Assembly (NCBI GenBank): GCA_026129545.1
Contig: JAHCHX010000003.1
Span: forward strand, 62,001 to 126,000
Length of the DNA stretch: 64,000 bases
Direction: 5' to 3'
Source: Saprospiraceae bacterium
GTDB lineage: Bacteria > Bacteroidota > Bacteroidia > Chitinophagales > Saprospiraceae
The notes under the pieces were generated by a model that saw only the letters and a program-made list of their open reading frames with translations, was not told the DNA's origin and made no database searches. Shown piece by piece: positions 52,237-61,934 of this stretch. Positions within the stretch are counted from its first letter, which is position 1. Each line of letters begins with the position of its first letter. Made by a program: the position numbers and the translations under genes.

Positions 52237-55164
52237 ATGAGAAAACAAGCCAACTTATACCCTTCCCTTTTTCGACTAAACATTTTGCGTTTTTGCTCAA
52301 TCCCCATTGTTCTTCTTTTCGGCACCACACTCTTTGCTCAGCCCGCCCCCACGCCCGCCGAATCGCGCCTGCAAGGTTTTGAGCAAAGAAAAAACTTGGA
52401 AAAAAACTCACTGCTCGCAGCCCTCAAACCCGAAAGCATCGGCCCCTCCGTTTTCTCTGGCCGAGTCACTGATGTAGATGTAAACCCGCACAACCCAGCA
52501 GAAATGTACGTCGCCTATGCCTCCGGCGGCTTGTGGCATACAGAGAGCAACGGCACCGCGTTCAAGCCCGTGTTCGACCAAGAGACAAGCATGACCATCG
52601 GCGACATTGCCGTGAACTGGAAAAGCAACATCATCTGGGTCGGCACAGGCGAAGTGAACAGCAGCCGCTCATCCTACGCTGGCACGGGCATCTATCGCAG
52701 CGCCGACAACGGGGCGACATGGGAATGGCGCGGCCTGCCTGAAAGCCACCACATCGGGCGCATCGTGCTGCACCCTTCCGACCCCAACACCCTGTGGGTG
52801 GCCGTGTTGGGCCACCTTTACTCCCCCAATAGCGAGCGCGGTGTCTTCAAAACCATGGACGGAGGCAAAAACTGGCAGCGCATACTTTTCGTCAATGAAA
52901 ACACGGGAGCGATCGACCTCGTGATAGACCCCAACGACCCGGACATCCTCTACGCAGCCACTTGGGAACGCAGCCGACGCGCTTGGAACTTCGACGGTGC
53001 CGGCGAAGGCTCCGGGATTTGGAAAAGTTCGGACGGTGGAGAGAACTGGGTCAAAATCAGCACCACCGGAAGCAAATTCCCCACAGGCAGCAAAATCGGG
53101 CGCATCGGATTGGCCGTAGGCCGGGCGAATGGGAAAACCGTGCTGTACGCCTGTTTGGACAATCAAAACCCCAAGCCCAAAAAGGAAAAACCAACGGACG
53201 ACCTGCTGACCAAAGACCAACTACGCAGCATTTCCAAAGAGGATTTTTTAAAAATATCAGACGAAAAACTCGCCGAGTTTCTGAAACAAAACCGATTCCC
53301 CGAAAAATACACTACCAAACAAGTGAAAGGCCTGATTGAAAAAGACAAACTCAAGCCCATTGCCTTGGTGGAATATCTGGAAGACGCGAACAACAACCTC
53401 TTCGAGACCGACTATATCGGCGCGGAAGTCTATAGAAGCAACGACGGCGGGGCAACTTGGCGACGCACCCACGACGAACCGCTCGAAATGATGAACTTCA
53501 CCTACGGCTATTATTTCTCCAACATCCGTTGCCTGCCCGACAACCCCGACAAGGTGTACCTCATCGGTTTTTACATCATACGCAGCGACGACGGCGGCAA
53601 AATTTGGAAAAACATCAATGGCGACAACGTCCATGTGGACCACCACGCCCTCTGGCTCAACCCCGCCAAGCCCGGCCACCTCGTGAACGGCAACGACGGC
53701 GGCCTCAACATCAGCTGGGACGACGGCGCATCGTGGCTCCTCTGCAACACGCCACCCGTAGGCCAGTTCTACACCGTGGCAGTGGACGAAGCAGAGCCAT
53801 ACAATGTGTATGGCGGCACACAGGACAACGGCGTTTGGGTCGGCCCCTCCACCTACAAAGCTTCCACTGACTGGCACGCCACCGGGCATTATCCCTACAA
53901 ACCGCTGCTCGGCGGCGATGGGATGCAAGTGCAGGTGGATTTCCGCGACAACAACACGGTTTACGCGGGCTACCAGTTTGGCAACTATTTCCGCATCAAC
54001 AGGACGACCACCCAACGCAAACCCATCACGCCTAGGCACGAGCTCGGGGAGCGACCACTGCGATTCAACTGGCAAACCCCCATACACCTCAGCCGCCACC
54101 AGCAAGACGTGCTCTACCTCGGCGCCAACAAAGTCTATCGCTCCTTCAACCGGGGCGACGACTGGGAAGCCATCTCCCACGACCTGACCCATGGCGGCCA
54201 AACCGGCAACGTGCCCTACGGAACCCTCACCTCCATCCACGAGAGCCCGCTGAAGTTTGGCCTGCTCTACGCAGGCTCCGACGACGGCCTGCTCCACCTC
54301 ACCCGCGACGGTGGCGAGACGTGGACTCGCATATCCGACAATCTGCCCCCGAAAATGTGGGTATCGCGGGTACAAGCCAGCGCCCACGAACGCGCTCGCG
54401 TCTATGTCAGCCTCAATGGCTACCGATGGGACGATTTCGCCGCATACCTCTACGTTTCCGAAAATTACGGCCAGAACTGGGAACGCATCGGTCTCGACTT
54501 GCCCGCCGAACCCATCAACGTGGTGCGGGAAGACCCATCGAACCCCGACCTCCTTTTCGTAGGCACCGACCACAACCTGTACCTTTCGCTCGACCGGGGC
54601 AAGACATTCCAAACCCTGAGCGCCGAACTCCCCAAAGCCCCAGTGCACGACCTCGCCATCCAGCCCAAAGCCAAACACTTGATAGCAGGCACGCACGGGC
54701 GCTCCTTGTTCAAAGTTGACATTTCCAACGTTCAGCAAATAAACGCCGAGGTGCTGGCTTCCACGCTGACCTTATTTGACATTGAAAAAAGAAAATTCAG
54801 CAAAAACTGGGGCAAAAAAGAACCCTATCAGGCAGCGAAAGACCCCGAGCTCCCTATTTGGTTTTTTGCCAACAGCGCAGGCAAAGCCACATGGACCGTC
54901 AAAAACAAGGAAGGCGGCCAAGTCTTGAACACGGGCAAATTGGACTGCGCCAGAGGGCTCAACACATTCCACTACAACCTTGACATCCAAGAGCAAGCGT
55001 CGAGAAGATATAAAGACACCCTCCAAGCCGCTCAAAAAGACCCCGCAAAAACGGTGGAAATAGAAAAAGCGGACACCGGAAAGCTTTACCTCCAAAAAGG
55101 CGTTTATACCTTTACGCTGGAAAAAGATGGGAAAACAGCGAGCAAGGAGTTTGTCATCGAATAA
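52237..55164 (+). CDS. Secreted sortilin/VPS10-like beta-propeller protein
   Basis: 975 residues from the ATG at 52237; codons upstream (to 52069) belong to the repeat element. Signal peptide at about 14-34 (LRFCSIPIVLLFGTTLFAQ). Residues 50-800 have many Asp-box/BNR-type blades: GIYRSADNGATWEWRGLP, KTMDGGKNWQRI, YRSNDGGATWRRTHDE and HLTRDGGETWTRI. An insert with charged helices lies at about 308-375 (KPKKEKPTDDLLTKDQLRS). The C-terminal part has an Ig-like tail (about 880-975, GKATWTVKNKEGGQVLNTG). Related proteins are annotated as VPS10/glycosyl hydrolase-like. Enzyme activity is not shown. Confidence 0.87.
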   Translation: MRKQANLYPSLFRLNILRFCSIPIVLLFGTTLFAQPAPTPAESRLQGFEQRKNLEKNSLLAALKPESIGPSVFSGRVTDVDVNPHNPAEMYVAYASGGLWHTESNGTAFKPVFDQETSMTIGDIAVNWKSNIIWVGTGEVNSSRSSYAGTGIYRSADNGATWEWRGLPESHHIGRIVLHPSDPNTLWVAVLGHLYSPNSERGVFKTMDGGKNWQRILFVNENTGAIDLVIDPNDPDILYAATWERSRRAWNFDGAGEGSGIWKSSDGGENWVKISTTGSKFPTGSKIGRIGLAVGRANGKTVLYACLDNQNPKPKKEKPTDDLLTKDQLRSISKEDFLKISDEKLAEFLKQNRFPEKYTTKQVKGLIEKDKLKPIALVEYLEDANNNLFETDYIGAEVYRSNDGGATWRRTHDEPLEMMNFTYGYYFSNIRCLPDNPDKVYLIGFYIIRSDDGGKIWKNINGDNVHVDHHALWLNPAKPGHLVNGNDGGLNISWDDGASWLLCNTPPVGQFYTVAVDEAEPYNVYGGTQDNGVWVGPSTYKASTDWHATGHYPYKPLLGGDGMQVQVDFRDNNTVYAGYQFGNYFRINRTTTQRKPITPRHELGERPLRFNWQTPIHLSRHQQDVLYLGANKVYRSFNRGDDWEAISHDLTHGGQTGNVPYGTLTSIHESPLKFGLLYAGSDDGLLHLTRDGGETWTRISDNLPPKMWVSRVQASAHERARVYVSLNGYRWDDFAAYLYVSENYGQNWERIGLDLPAEPINVVREDPSNPDLLFVGTDHNLYLSLDRGKTFQTLSAELPKAPVHDLAIQPKAKHLIAGTHGRSLFKVDISNVQQINAEVLASTLTLFDIEKRKFSKNWGKKEPYQAAKDPELPIWFFANSAGKATWTVKNKEGGQVLNTGKLDCARGLNTFHYNLDIQEQASRRYKDTLQAAQKDPAKTVEIEKADTGKLYLQKGVYTFTLEKDGKTASKEFVIE

Positions 55165-55203
55165 CCTTCAAAACCTTAAACTTTGATTCTAAACTCATTT
55201 TCA

Positions 55204-55932
55204 ATGAAAAACGTAAAAAATCTCTTATTGGCTGTCTTTGCAATGGGCAGCATGGCACTCACTGGCTGTCTGCACATCATCGAAGAAGTCACATTCAGGG
55301 ATAAGGGCAACGGCAACTATTCCATGACGCTCGACATGAGCGAGATGAAGGGCATGATGGATATGTTCAAAGGCATGGCCTCCGACAGCACGGAGAACGA
55401 AGGCGCTCCTGCCATGGAAGACAATTCGATGGCGCAAATGGGCCAAGAAATCAGCGGGGTAGCCTCCACGCTCAAAGGCATTCAAGGCATCACCAACGTG
55501 GTGGAAATCAACGATACCGCCTCCTTCAAGTTTGGCTATTCGTTTGATTTTGCCGACATCGCCGCGCTCAATCGCGCCCTGAAGGTCGTCAATAAGGACA
55601 AGTACGATAGCAAGGTAGATGAAGTGTTCAAGTTCAACGGAAAAAGCTTCGAGCGCCTCAGTGCCGGCGATATGGGCGCCGAAATCAAAAAGGCACTCTC
55701 CGAAAGCGAGGACGAAGGCGGCGAAGACAGCATGGACATGATGAAAATGATGTTCGCCGACATGAGCTACAAGCAAATCTACCACTTCCCCGACCGCGAA
55801 ATCAAAAAGTCGAGCAACGATTTGACACAACTCAGCAACAACAACCACACCCTCACCATCACCCTCAAACCCTTCGACGAGGAGCAGAAGAACAAAAAAG
55901 CCTCAGTGGCTACGGAAGTAAAACTGAAATAA
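55204..55932 (+). CDS. Lipoprotein of unknown function
   Basis: 242 residues from the ATG at 55204 (MKNVKNLLLAVFAMGSMALTGC), lipid on Cys22; an upstream in-frame start at 55183 would shift the signal inwards. The mature part is acidic and methionine-rich (MSEMKGMMDMFKGM). It contains a beta-rich module (VVEINDTASFKFGYSFDFAD) and a second one near the end (IYHFPDREIKKSSND). The layout resembles outer-membrane-associated lipoproteins that measure or bind other envelope proteins, but no family is recognised. Confidence 0.75.
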   Translation: MKNVKNLLLAVFAMGSMALTGCLHIIEEVTFRDKGNGNYSMTLDMSEMKGMMDMFKGMASDSTENEGAPAMEDNSMAQMGQEISGVASTLKGIQGITNVVEINDTASFKFGYSFDFADIAALNRALKVVNKDKYDSKVDEVFKFNGKSFERLSAGDMGAEIKKALSESEDEGGEDSMDMMKMMFADMSYKQIYHFPDREIKKSSNDLTQLSNNNHTLTITLKPFDEEQKNKKASVATEVKLK

Positions 55933-55969
55933 GGCTGGACCCCTACCCAATGCGTGGTTCAACAGCCAT

Positions 55970-56075
55970 GGCATGACCGCTTGCGGGATTAGTGGTTGGC
56001 AACAAAAACTTTGTCAGGGGCGCTGCTCCTGCCAAAGTTTTTGCTTTTGACAATGCCCCCATAAGCGGTCATGCC
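55970..56075. repeat. Nested inverted repeat between convergent genes
   Basis: A perfect 13-bp outer stem (GGCATGACCGCTT, 55970-55982 with 56063-56075) surrounds an 11-bp inner stem (CAAAAACTTTG, with 56033-56043). It sits between the plus lipoprotein stop (55932) and the minus GDPD stop (56091) and may terminate both. Confidence 0.7.
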
Positions 56076-56090
56076 CAACCAGAAGCCACT

Positions 56091-57005
56091 TCACTTTCCC
56101 ACCGCCGCTATCCGATTCGGGTAATCCGTGATAATGCCATCCACGCCCATGCGAATCAAGCCTTGCATGGATGCCACCTCGTTCACCGTCCACGGAATGA
56201 TTTTCATGCCGCGTGCGTGGCATTTGCGCACCAACTTCCTCGACACAACCTGATAGTAGGGGCTATAAATGGCTGGCGTGAAGCCCAATTTTTCCATGTT
56301 GTAGTCAATCCCTCGCAAGTTTTCAATCAAAAACGCCAACCGAATCTCCGGCGCTTGGCGATGCATGGCCTGCAATGCCCGCACATCGAACGACTGCACC
56401 ACCGCGCGTCGCTCGATGCCCAAAGCCTTCAATTCGGCGATGAGCAGCTGCGCAAACGTTTCCACTGGTGGATGGCGCACCCCGTCCCACTGCGGCTGGC
56501 TTTTGATTTCGATGTTCCAGAGAACGTCGGGCCGCACGGCTCGCACAGCTTCCACCACCTCGCGCAAGGTGGGCTTGTGCGCTTTTAGCTTTTGTTGTTC
56601 GGGGAAACGCGGGTTGCCCCAAGCACCACAATCGAAACGGCGAATCTCGTCGGCAGTCAGCGCATAGAGCAGGAACTTTTCCTCGTCGCGCTTGGGAATG
56701 GAATCGCCATTGGGCTGGCGGCAGATAGAGGCGTTGAACCACGGCTCGTGGCTCACGATGAGTTGGTGGTCCTTGGAAACGGCCAAATCGAGCTCCAGCG
56801 TCGTCACTGCCGGATACTCAAGCGCCTTGAGAAAGGCGGGCACCGTGTTTTCAGGCATGATGCCCCGACTGCCTCTGTGCCCCTGCCAGTCGAAACCATC
56901 AGGCACGGCTACTGGGCCTTTTGAGGCGCTTTTGCAGGAAAAGATGAAAGGAATGGCTGCAAACATGAGCCAAAGAAACGCAGAAGGAAGTTTTTGCCCA
57001 ATCAT
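56091..57005 (-). CDS. Glycerophosphodiester phosphodiesterase lipoprotein
   Basis: 304 residues. Lipoprotein signal (MIGQKLPSAFLWLMFAAIPF, then IFSC with lipid on Cys24). GDPD motifs: QGHRGSRGIMPENTVPAF with the catalytic His and the metal residues, TLELDLAVSKDHQLIVSHEP, WNIEIKSQP and the late WTVNEVASMQGLIRMGVDGIITDYP. The enzyme hydrolyses glycerophosphodiesters to glycerol-3-phosphate and an alcohol; as a lipoprotein it would act in the periplasm or outer membrane. Confidence 0.93.
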   Translation of the reverse strand: MIGQKLPSAFLWLMFAAIPFIFSCKSASKGPVAVPDGFDWQGHRGSRGIMPENTVPAFLKALEYPAVTTLELDLAVSKDHQLIVSHEPWFNASICRQPNGDSIPKRDEEKFLLYALTADEIRRFDCGAWGNPRFPEQQKLKAHKPTLREVVEAVRAVRPDVLWNIEIKSQPQWDGVRHPPVETFAQLLIAELKALGIERRAVVQSFDVRALQAMHRQAPEIRLAFLIENLRGIDYNMEKLGFTPAIYSPYYQVVSRKLVRKCHARGMKIIPWTVNEVASMQGLIRMGVDGIITDYPNRIAAVGK

Positions 57006-57130
57006 TTTCGAGATGCGGTTTTACCTTTGGGCGAAACTACGACGGCCGAGTTTAAGCCAGTGTTAAATCCGCCTGCGAAGTTGTTCCGAATAAGGACATT
57101 GCCATTTCAACATCGAACAAGCCACCTATC

Positions 57131-57442
57131 ATGGACGTCAAAACATTCCTTTTCTCCCTGCCCGAAAAAGCCAATCCCGAAGTGCTGGAAGGCCACAACA
57201 CACTGTTTCACTTCGACATTGCCGATGCCGGCCAATTCACGGTAAAAGTCGCTGACGGCAAGCTGGAAGTCTCCGAAGGCTTCAATGGGGAGCCTTCTTG
57301 CAAGGTAAGCACCTCGGCCGACTCGTTCGCCAAACTGCTCAAAGGCGAGCTCAACCCCATGATGGCCATGATGACAGGCAAACTGAAAATCAGCAACCCC
57401 GGCGAGATGCTCAAATACGCGAAAATTTTTGGGCTTGCCTGA
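57131..57442 (+). CDS. SCP2 sterol-binding domain protein
   Basis: 103 residues, close to a single SCP2 domain. It shows the usual pattern: HFDIADAGQFTVKVADGKLEV, then SCKVSTSADSFAKLLKGELNPMMAMMTGKLKISNPGE. The methionine-rich helix and MTGKLKI are the family's signature. It probably binds a hydrophobic ligand in the cytoplasm; the ligand is unknown. It is followed by a 260-base gap with an imperfect inverted repeat. Confidence 0.88.
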   Translation: MDVKTFLFSLPEKANPEVLEGHNTLFHFDIADAGQFTVKVADGKLEVSEGFNGEPSCKVSTSADSFAKLLKGELNPMMAMMTGKLKISNPGEMLKYAKIFGLA

Positions 57443-57604
57443 CGAAAGGAAGCAAGGGCGGGAAAGTGCGTGTCCGTCCACACTACTGGCCATTGTCAAA
57501 TTTGCCACGAAGTCACAAGGACGCAAAGCAAAATACGCATTGATTTGCCACATTTTGTGCCTTTGCAGCACAAAAACGATGTCCGGTAGGGTGAAGCAAA
57601 TTTC

Positions 57605-57677
57605 GACAGGATTGACACGATTTGCAGGATTCGCCCCTTTTTTTGGGAAAAAGCCTGTAAATCTTATCAATCCTTTC
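57605..57677. repeat. Imperfect inverted repeat
   Basis: GACAGGATTGACACGATTTG at 57605 onward faces an inverse copy at 57654-57677 (about 19 of 24 positions). Similar ACAGGATT sequences are known as dispersed palindromes in this phylum. The nearby 57490-57530 stretch resembles another common low-complexity repeat (CACGAAGTCACAAGGACGC). It could end the minus-strand S4 gene. Confidence 0.5.
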
Positions 57678-57702
57678 AACAATTATCGCTTGTGAATTCT
57701 CG

Positions 57703-58086
57703 TCACAGTGTTTTGAATTCGTCGAGTTCCCTGCGTTCCTTTTTGGTAGGTCGTCCGGTGCCACGCTCTCGCTTTTCCACCACGGGAGCCGCGTTGAGAA
57801 ACCACTCCTCGTATTTTTTCTTTTCCGCTTCGGGTGTGATGTCCTCGTAGCAAGTGACCGCGATGGGCGCCCCGACACGTTTCTCTATCAACTGGATGGC
57901 GCGATATTGAAAATGGAAACCTTCTTTTTTCACCCACACGACTTCGCCTTCCGAAATAAGGTGCGAAGGTTTCACGGCCTCGCCATTGATGCGCACTTTG
58001 CCCGCTTTGCAGGCATCGGTGGCAATAGTGCGGCTCTTGAAGATGCGCACGCTCCACAGCCATTTGTCAATTCGGATTTTTGTCAT
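57703..58086 (-). CDS. S4-domain RNA-binding protein (Hsp15-like)
   Basis: 127 residues. The S4 fold is evident: MTKIRIDKWLWSVRIFKSRT, ATDACKAGKVRINGEAVKPS and the basic tail after residue 100 (KRERGTGRPTKKERRE). Hsp15 (HslR) binds stalled large subunits carrying nascent peptidyl-tRNA; this protein has the same layout and length but the substrate is inferred. Only 11 bases separate its start from the stop of the outer-membrane protein gene upstream, so they may be cotranscribed. Confidence 0.87.
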   Translation of the reverse strand: MTKIRIDKWLWSVRIFKSRTIATDACKAGKVRINGEAVKPSHLISEGEVVWVKKEGFHFQYRAIQLIEKRVGAPIAVTCYEDITPEAEKKKYEEWFLNAAPVVEKRERGTGRPTKKERRELDEFKTL

Positions 58087-58097
58087 GTCGGCTAAAA

Positions 58098-58643
58098 TCA
58101 GTTTTTCTTCAGTTTCAGCACCTGCATTTGTTCATTGTTGAGATAGACCTGGAACCCCATGCGCAAGGCGAATCCACCCTCACGCTCCCGGTCTTTCAGG
58201 CTTGTGCTTGTGTAGCCCGCCACGGGTTCGAGCGCCACGTTTTCATTGATAAAAATTGCCAAGCCCAGCCCCAAGAAGTAGCTGTTTCCCTTCTCTGTGT
58301 TGGAAACTCCCAAGGTCTCCGTCCGCCTACGCAGCCCCTCCCAGCTGGCACGCACAAAAGGCCGGAAAGTCTCACCCGGAAAATAGAACCGCATGAATGG
58401 CCCAAGTCCCCAAGAGCGGATTTTGGTGTCGCCCGTCTTGGAAAGGTCAATGCCAAGATTGGCGCCGAGGGCAAAATTGTTCAGGATAAACCAGCCTGCC
58501 GAAGGAGAGAAGTTGAAGTTGCTGTTGCTTTCGACGGTGCGAAAACCCAGTTCGCCACCGACCAGCCAGTCGCCTTTTTCGGTTTGTGCTTGCACATGAA
58601 AGACCAGCAAAAGGAGCAATGCGAGTGTAGTCAGTTGTTTCAT
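58098..58643 (-). CDS. Outer membrane beta-barrel protein
   Basis: 181 residues from the ATG at 58643 (MKQLTTLALLLLLVFHVQAQ). The mature protein alternates hydrophobic and polar residues in strands: GDWLVGGELGFRTVE, FNFSPSAGWFILNNFALGANLGID, LGPFMRFYF and NSYFLGLGLAIFINENVALEP, ending in GFALRMGFQVYL. The size fits an 8-strand barrel like those of OmpW or PorT-like proteins. It probably lies in one unit with the S4-domain gene downstream. Confidence 0.85.
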   Translation of the reverse strand: MKQLTTLALLLLLVFHVQAQTEKGDWLVGGELGFRTVESNSNFNFSPSAGWFILNNFALGANLGIDLSKTGDTKIRSWGLGPFMRFYFPGETFRPFVRASWEGLRRRTETLGVSNTEKGNSYFLGLGLAIFINENVALEPVAGYTSTSLKDREREGGFALRMGFQVYLNNEQMQVLKLKKN

Positions 58644-58785
58644 TTTGTAAAATTTTGTGGGCAAACTTACATAAATGGCGGGATAAGAGGAGAAATTAAG
58701 AAGAAAAGGATGGGGTTGAAGGATTTAGAAGGTGAAATTCCTTCTCGTCTTTTGCCCTCACTCTTCCAATTCTGATTCGGCCCCC

Positions 58786-61230
58786 TCACACCGGGTCCAC
58801 ATCCACCCCCACCAACACCTGCCCAAAGCCCTGTCGCCCCAGCATGATTTCCGTCGAGTGGCGAATCAAAGCCTTCGCGTTCGCCAGCAAGGGGGCTGAT
58901 TTTTCCAGTTTGAGCATGATGTTTTCGGCGTAAAGGCCGCGCACGCGCGGGATGTGCGGCAGCACCGGCCCCAGCACGCGGTCGCCGAGTTTTTCCCTCA
59001 GTAATTTTCCGAAAAACGCCGCCGCGTCGTGGACGATGTGTGCGTCTTTGTGCCGCAAGGTCAGGTGAATCAACCGCGTGAACGGCGGGTAGCGAAACTC
59101 CTGTCGCTCGCCCAATTCCCGGCGGATGAAGCCCGTGAAGTCGCCTTTCAGCACTTCTTGGAGCACAGGATGCGTGGGATTGAACGCCTGCATCAACACT
59201 CGACCCTGCTTGTTTTTGCGACCGGCGCGACCAGCTACTTGGGTCAGGAGTTGGTAAGCCCGCTCACCTGCCCGGAAGTCGGGGAAGCGCACGAGTTGGT
59301 CGGCGCCGAGGATGCCCACCACGCCGACATTCTCGAAATCAAGGCCTTTTGTCACCATCTGCGTGCCCACGAGGATGTCTATTCGCTTTTCCTCGAAGTC
59401 GTTGAGCAAGGCGGCGAGGTTGGTTTTCGTGCCAGCCGTGTCCAAATCCATGCGCGCGATGCGGGCTTTCGGGAGGAAAATTTTGAGTTCCTCTTCGATT
59501 TTCTCCGTGCCGAAGCTGAGCAGCGTGATTTTGCCGCTGCCGCAGGCGGGGCACACGCTGACCGGCTCGCGCTGATAGCCGCAGTAGTGACATTGCAGGC
59601 GGTTCGAGTGCTTGTGGAACGTGAGGCTCACATCGCAGTGGCGGCACATCGCCGTCCAGCCGCAGGTCTGACATTCGAGCACGGGCGAGTAGCCGCGGCG
59701 GTTTTGGAAGAGGATGACTTGCTCGCCAGCATCCAAAGCGAGTTGCAAATTTTCCAGCAAAGGCGTGGAAAAAATGCTTTGCATCTGGCGGGTTTTGTAC
59801 TGCTCGCGCAGGTCAATGGGCTGGAATTCGGGCAATTGAAGCCCGCCAAAACGTTCGTTGAGTTCCACGAGGCCATACTTTCCGGTGGTGGCGTTGTGGT
59901 AAGTTTCGAGGGCTGGCGTGGCCGTGCCGAGCAAGACTTTCGCGCCGTAGAGTTTTGCCAAATAAATCGCCGTGTCGCGGGCGTGATAGCGCGGCGCAGG
60001 GTCGAATTGTTTGAACGAAGCGTCGTGCTCTTCGTCCACGATGATGAGTTGCAGGTTTTGGAAAGGCAAAAAAAGCCCCGAACGAGCGGCCATGACGACG
60101 GGTTTTCCCGCCGCCGCGCTGCGCCACACTTCCACGCGCTCGTTGTAATTTATTTTGGAATGATACACCGCCACCTCGCTGCCGAAGATGCGTTGGAGCC
60201 GCTCGACGAGTTGGGTTGTGAGGGCGATTTCGGGCAGCAAATAGAGAATTTGGCCGCCCTGCCGAATCGCGTCGCGGATGAGCTCGACGTAGATGCGCGT
60301 CTTGCCACTGCCCGTGACCCCATGCAGCAGCGCGACGTTTTTGGTGGAAAAACAATCCTTTATTTCCAAAAAAGCGCGGCGTTGTTCGGAAGAAAGTTCG
60401 CCCGCGTCGGTCAGTTCGTCCTCGTAGCCGCTCAGTCGGCTCACTTCGCGTCCGTAGGTTTCCAAGATGCCTTTTTTCACCAAAGTCGCAAACGAGGAGG
60501 GCGACACGTCGGCTTTTTGCAACACCTCTTGCCGCAGCACGACGGGCTGCCGTTGGCTCAAAGCCATGTACGCCATCAGAATTTCGACCTGCCGCTCTTT
60601 TTTTTGCAATTCCGAAAAAACTTCTTTGAGCAAATCGGGCTGCGAACGGTACGGCTCGGCGAGGCGAACGGCGGTGACTTTGCGGGGTTTGAATTTTTCC
60701 TGCAAATCCTCGCGCAGAAACAGAACGCCTCGGCTCAGTAGGCCCTGAACGACGGGAAATACGGTTTTTTTATTCAAAATCTTCCGCGCGTCGTCAATCG
60801 TCACCTCGTTTTGGATGTGCAGCGCCTCGGCGACGAGATACTCGTCGTTGCTCAATTCGGAAAAATCGTCGCCGAAATTTGGGTTGAAAACGAGTTTAGT
60901 TTCGCTCGTGAGCTTCAGATGGCCGGGCAAGGCGGCTTGCATCACTTCGCCCAATGTGCAGCAATAATAATCGGCCAGCCAGTCCCAAAGTTGGAGTTGC
61001 TGGGGTGTCACCACCGTCACCTCGTCGAGCACGGCAATGATGTTTTTCATCTGGTAGTCAGGTGTCTCCGAATGAACGCGCTCGACGAGGCCACTGTAAA
61101 TTTTGCTTCTGCCAAACTGTACTTCCACCCGCACGCCGGGTTGCACGAGCGCCGCCAGCACGTCGGGCACGGCGTAGGTGTAGGTTCGTTTGGGCAGCGC
61201 GAGGGGGAGGATGATGTCGGCGTAGAGCAT
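58786..61230 (-). CDS. priA: Primosomal protein N', replication restart helicase
   Basis: 814 residues from the ATG at 61230 (MLYADIILPLALPKRTYTYA); a 10-residue longer version is unlikely. The N-terminal DNA-binding domain is typical (PLPKxxTY-like start). The helicase part shows GVTGSGKTRIYVEL (Walker A), VDEEHDASFKQ (DEEH box) and GRAGRKNKQGRV. Two zinc-binding groups of cysteines lie at about 540-580: CQTCGWTAMCRHC and CHYCGYQREPVSVCPAC. PriA reloads the replisome at stalled forks. It seems to be a single gene. Confidence 0.96.
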   Translation of the reverse strand: MLYADIILPLALPKRTYTYAVPDVLAALVQPGVRVEVQFGRSKIYSGLVERVHSETPDYQMKNIIAVLDEVTVVTPQQLQLWDWLADYYCCTLGEVMQAALPGHLKLTSETKLVFNPNFGDDFSELSNDEYLVAEALHIQNEVTIDDARKILNKKTVFPVVQGLLSRGVLFLREDLQEKFKPRKVTAVRLAEPYRSQPDLLKEVFSELQKKERQVEILMAYMALSQRQPVVLRQEVLQKADVSPSSFATLVKKGILETYGREVSRLSGYEDELTDAGELSSEQRRAFLEIKDCFSTKNVALLHGVTGSGKTRIYVELIRDAIRQGGQILYLLPEIALTTQLVERLQRIFGSEVAVYHSKINYNERVEVWRSAAAGKPVVMAARSGLFLPFQNLQLIIVDEEHDASFKQFDPAPRYHARDTAIYLAKLYGAKVLLGTATPALETYHNATTGKYGLVELNERFGGLQLPEFQPIDLREQYKTRQMQSIFSTPLLENLQLALDAGEQVILFQNRRGYSPVLECQTCGWTAMCRHCDVSLTFHKHSNRLQCHYCGYQREPVSVCPACGSGKITLLSFGTEKIEEELKIFLPKARIARMDLDTAGTKTNLAALLNDFEEKRIDILVGTQMVTKGLDFENVGVVGILGADQLVRFPDFRAGERAYQLLTQVAGRAGRKNKQGRVLMQAFNPTHPVLQEVLKGDFTGFIRRELGERQEFRYPPFTRLIHLTLRHKDAHIVHDAAAFFGKLLREKLGDRVLGPVLPHIPRVRGLYAENIMLKLEKSAPLLANAKALIRHSTEIMLGRQGFGQVLVGVDVDPV

Positions 61231-61314
61231 TGAGCGTAAAAAGAAACCGCAGCGGTGCAAAGATTTGATTTTCAGATACCCAAAGGTAGGTTTTCAGCAT
61301 CGAAACACACATAC

Positions 61315-61887
61315 TCAATCCCTTGACCTATTTTTCGTCCATTCAAACGCCATCGCCACCACCCCAATCAAAATTATGAACCCGCTGACAGCCAACAACG
61401 CAAACTTGATGCCCGCGCAAATACCTGCCACTTTTAGCAAGGAATCGGCACGGTGGCTAAAGATGTAACGCAGCAGGCAGACGTTTTCTACTGCATCAAA
61501 GAAGCCACTGACGAGTACGAAAGGAGCCCAAAATGCAGCGACACACTTCAACCAATGAGCGGGGCTGTGTTGGGCAACGAGCCGCAAAAAGAGGAACGAA
61601 ATAGCAGGATAGAGTAAAAGAAACAGAAAGTCCAACCCGAAGCCAAAGGTCAAAAAATGCACCCGCCCGTTCCAAAAAGCAAGCATGGCATCGGCTTTTT
61701 CGATAGTCCAAGCAAACTCAAAACAGAGCACTGGCGAACTGATGTCGAGACCTGCTATGCGACAGGCGGCCTCGCTGGTTTTCAAATGACTATCCGCCCA
61801 ACGCATCGCCCACGCGACGGCCAACGTGGGCGGCAACAAGGCAAAGAGCAAGCGAGGCTTGGGAAAAGACATGAGCGCGTCTTGCAT
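61315..61887 (-). CDS. Integral membrane protein of unknown function
   Basis: 190 residues from the ATG at 61887 (MQDALMSFPKPRLLFALLPP); other starts at 61872 and 61932 are possible. Four to five hydrophobic segments: about 13-32, 75-95 (FGFGLDFLFLLLYPAISFLF), 112-132 (AAFWAPFVLVSGFF) and 160-180. No family recognised. Its 5' region overlaps, on the other strand, the frame that extends infC upstream, which argues against that extension. Confidence 0.7.
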   Translation of the reverse strand: MQDALMSFPKPRLLFALLPPTLAVAWAMRWADSHLKTSEAACRIAGLDISSPVLCFEFAWTIEKADAMLAFWNGRVHFLTFGFGLDFLFLLLYPAISFLFLRLVAQHSPAHWLKCVAAFWAPFVLVSGFFDAVENVCLLRYIFSHRADSLLKVAGICAGIKFALLAVSGFIILIGVVAMAFEWTKNRSRD

Positions 61888-61934
61888 TTTTGGCCTCAAA
61901 CCTAAAACAAAAAATTTTTCCGTGCTACACAACC

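Noticed and set aside
53257..54738. Long minus-strand open frame (493 codons) opposite the sortilin-like gene
   Set aside because: Its composition is that of an antisense shadow of the GC-rich coding strand, with no domain or start context.
59029..60741. Plus-strand open frame of 570 codons opposite priA
   Set aside because: Antisense shadow of priA, which has full helicase motifs.
61280..61305. Twelve bases (TTTTCAGCATCG) shared with the left arm of the 49-kb palindromic element
   Set aside because: Too short, no facing arm, and a single match of this length can occur by chance in 64 kb.
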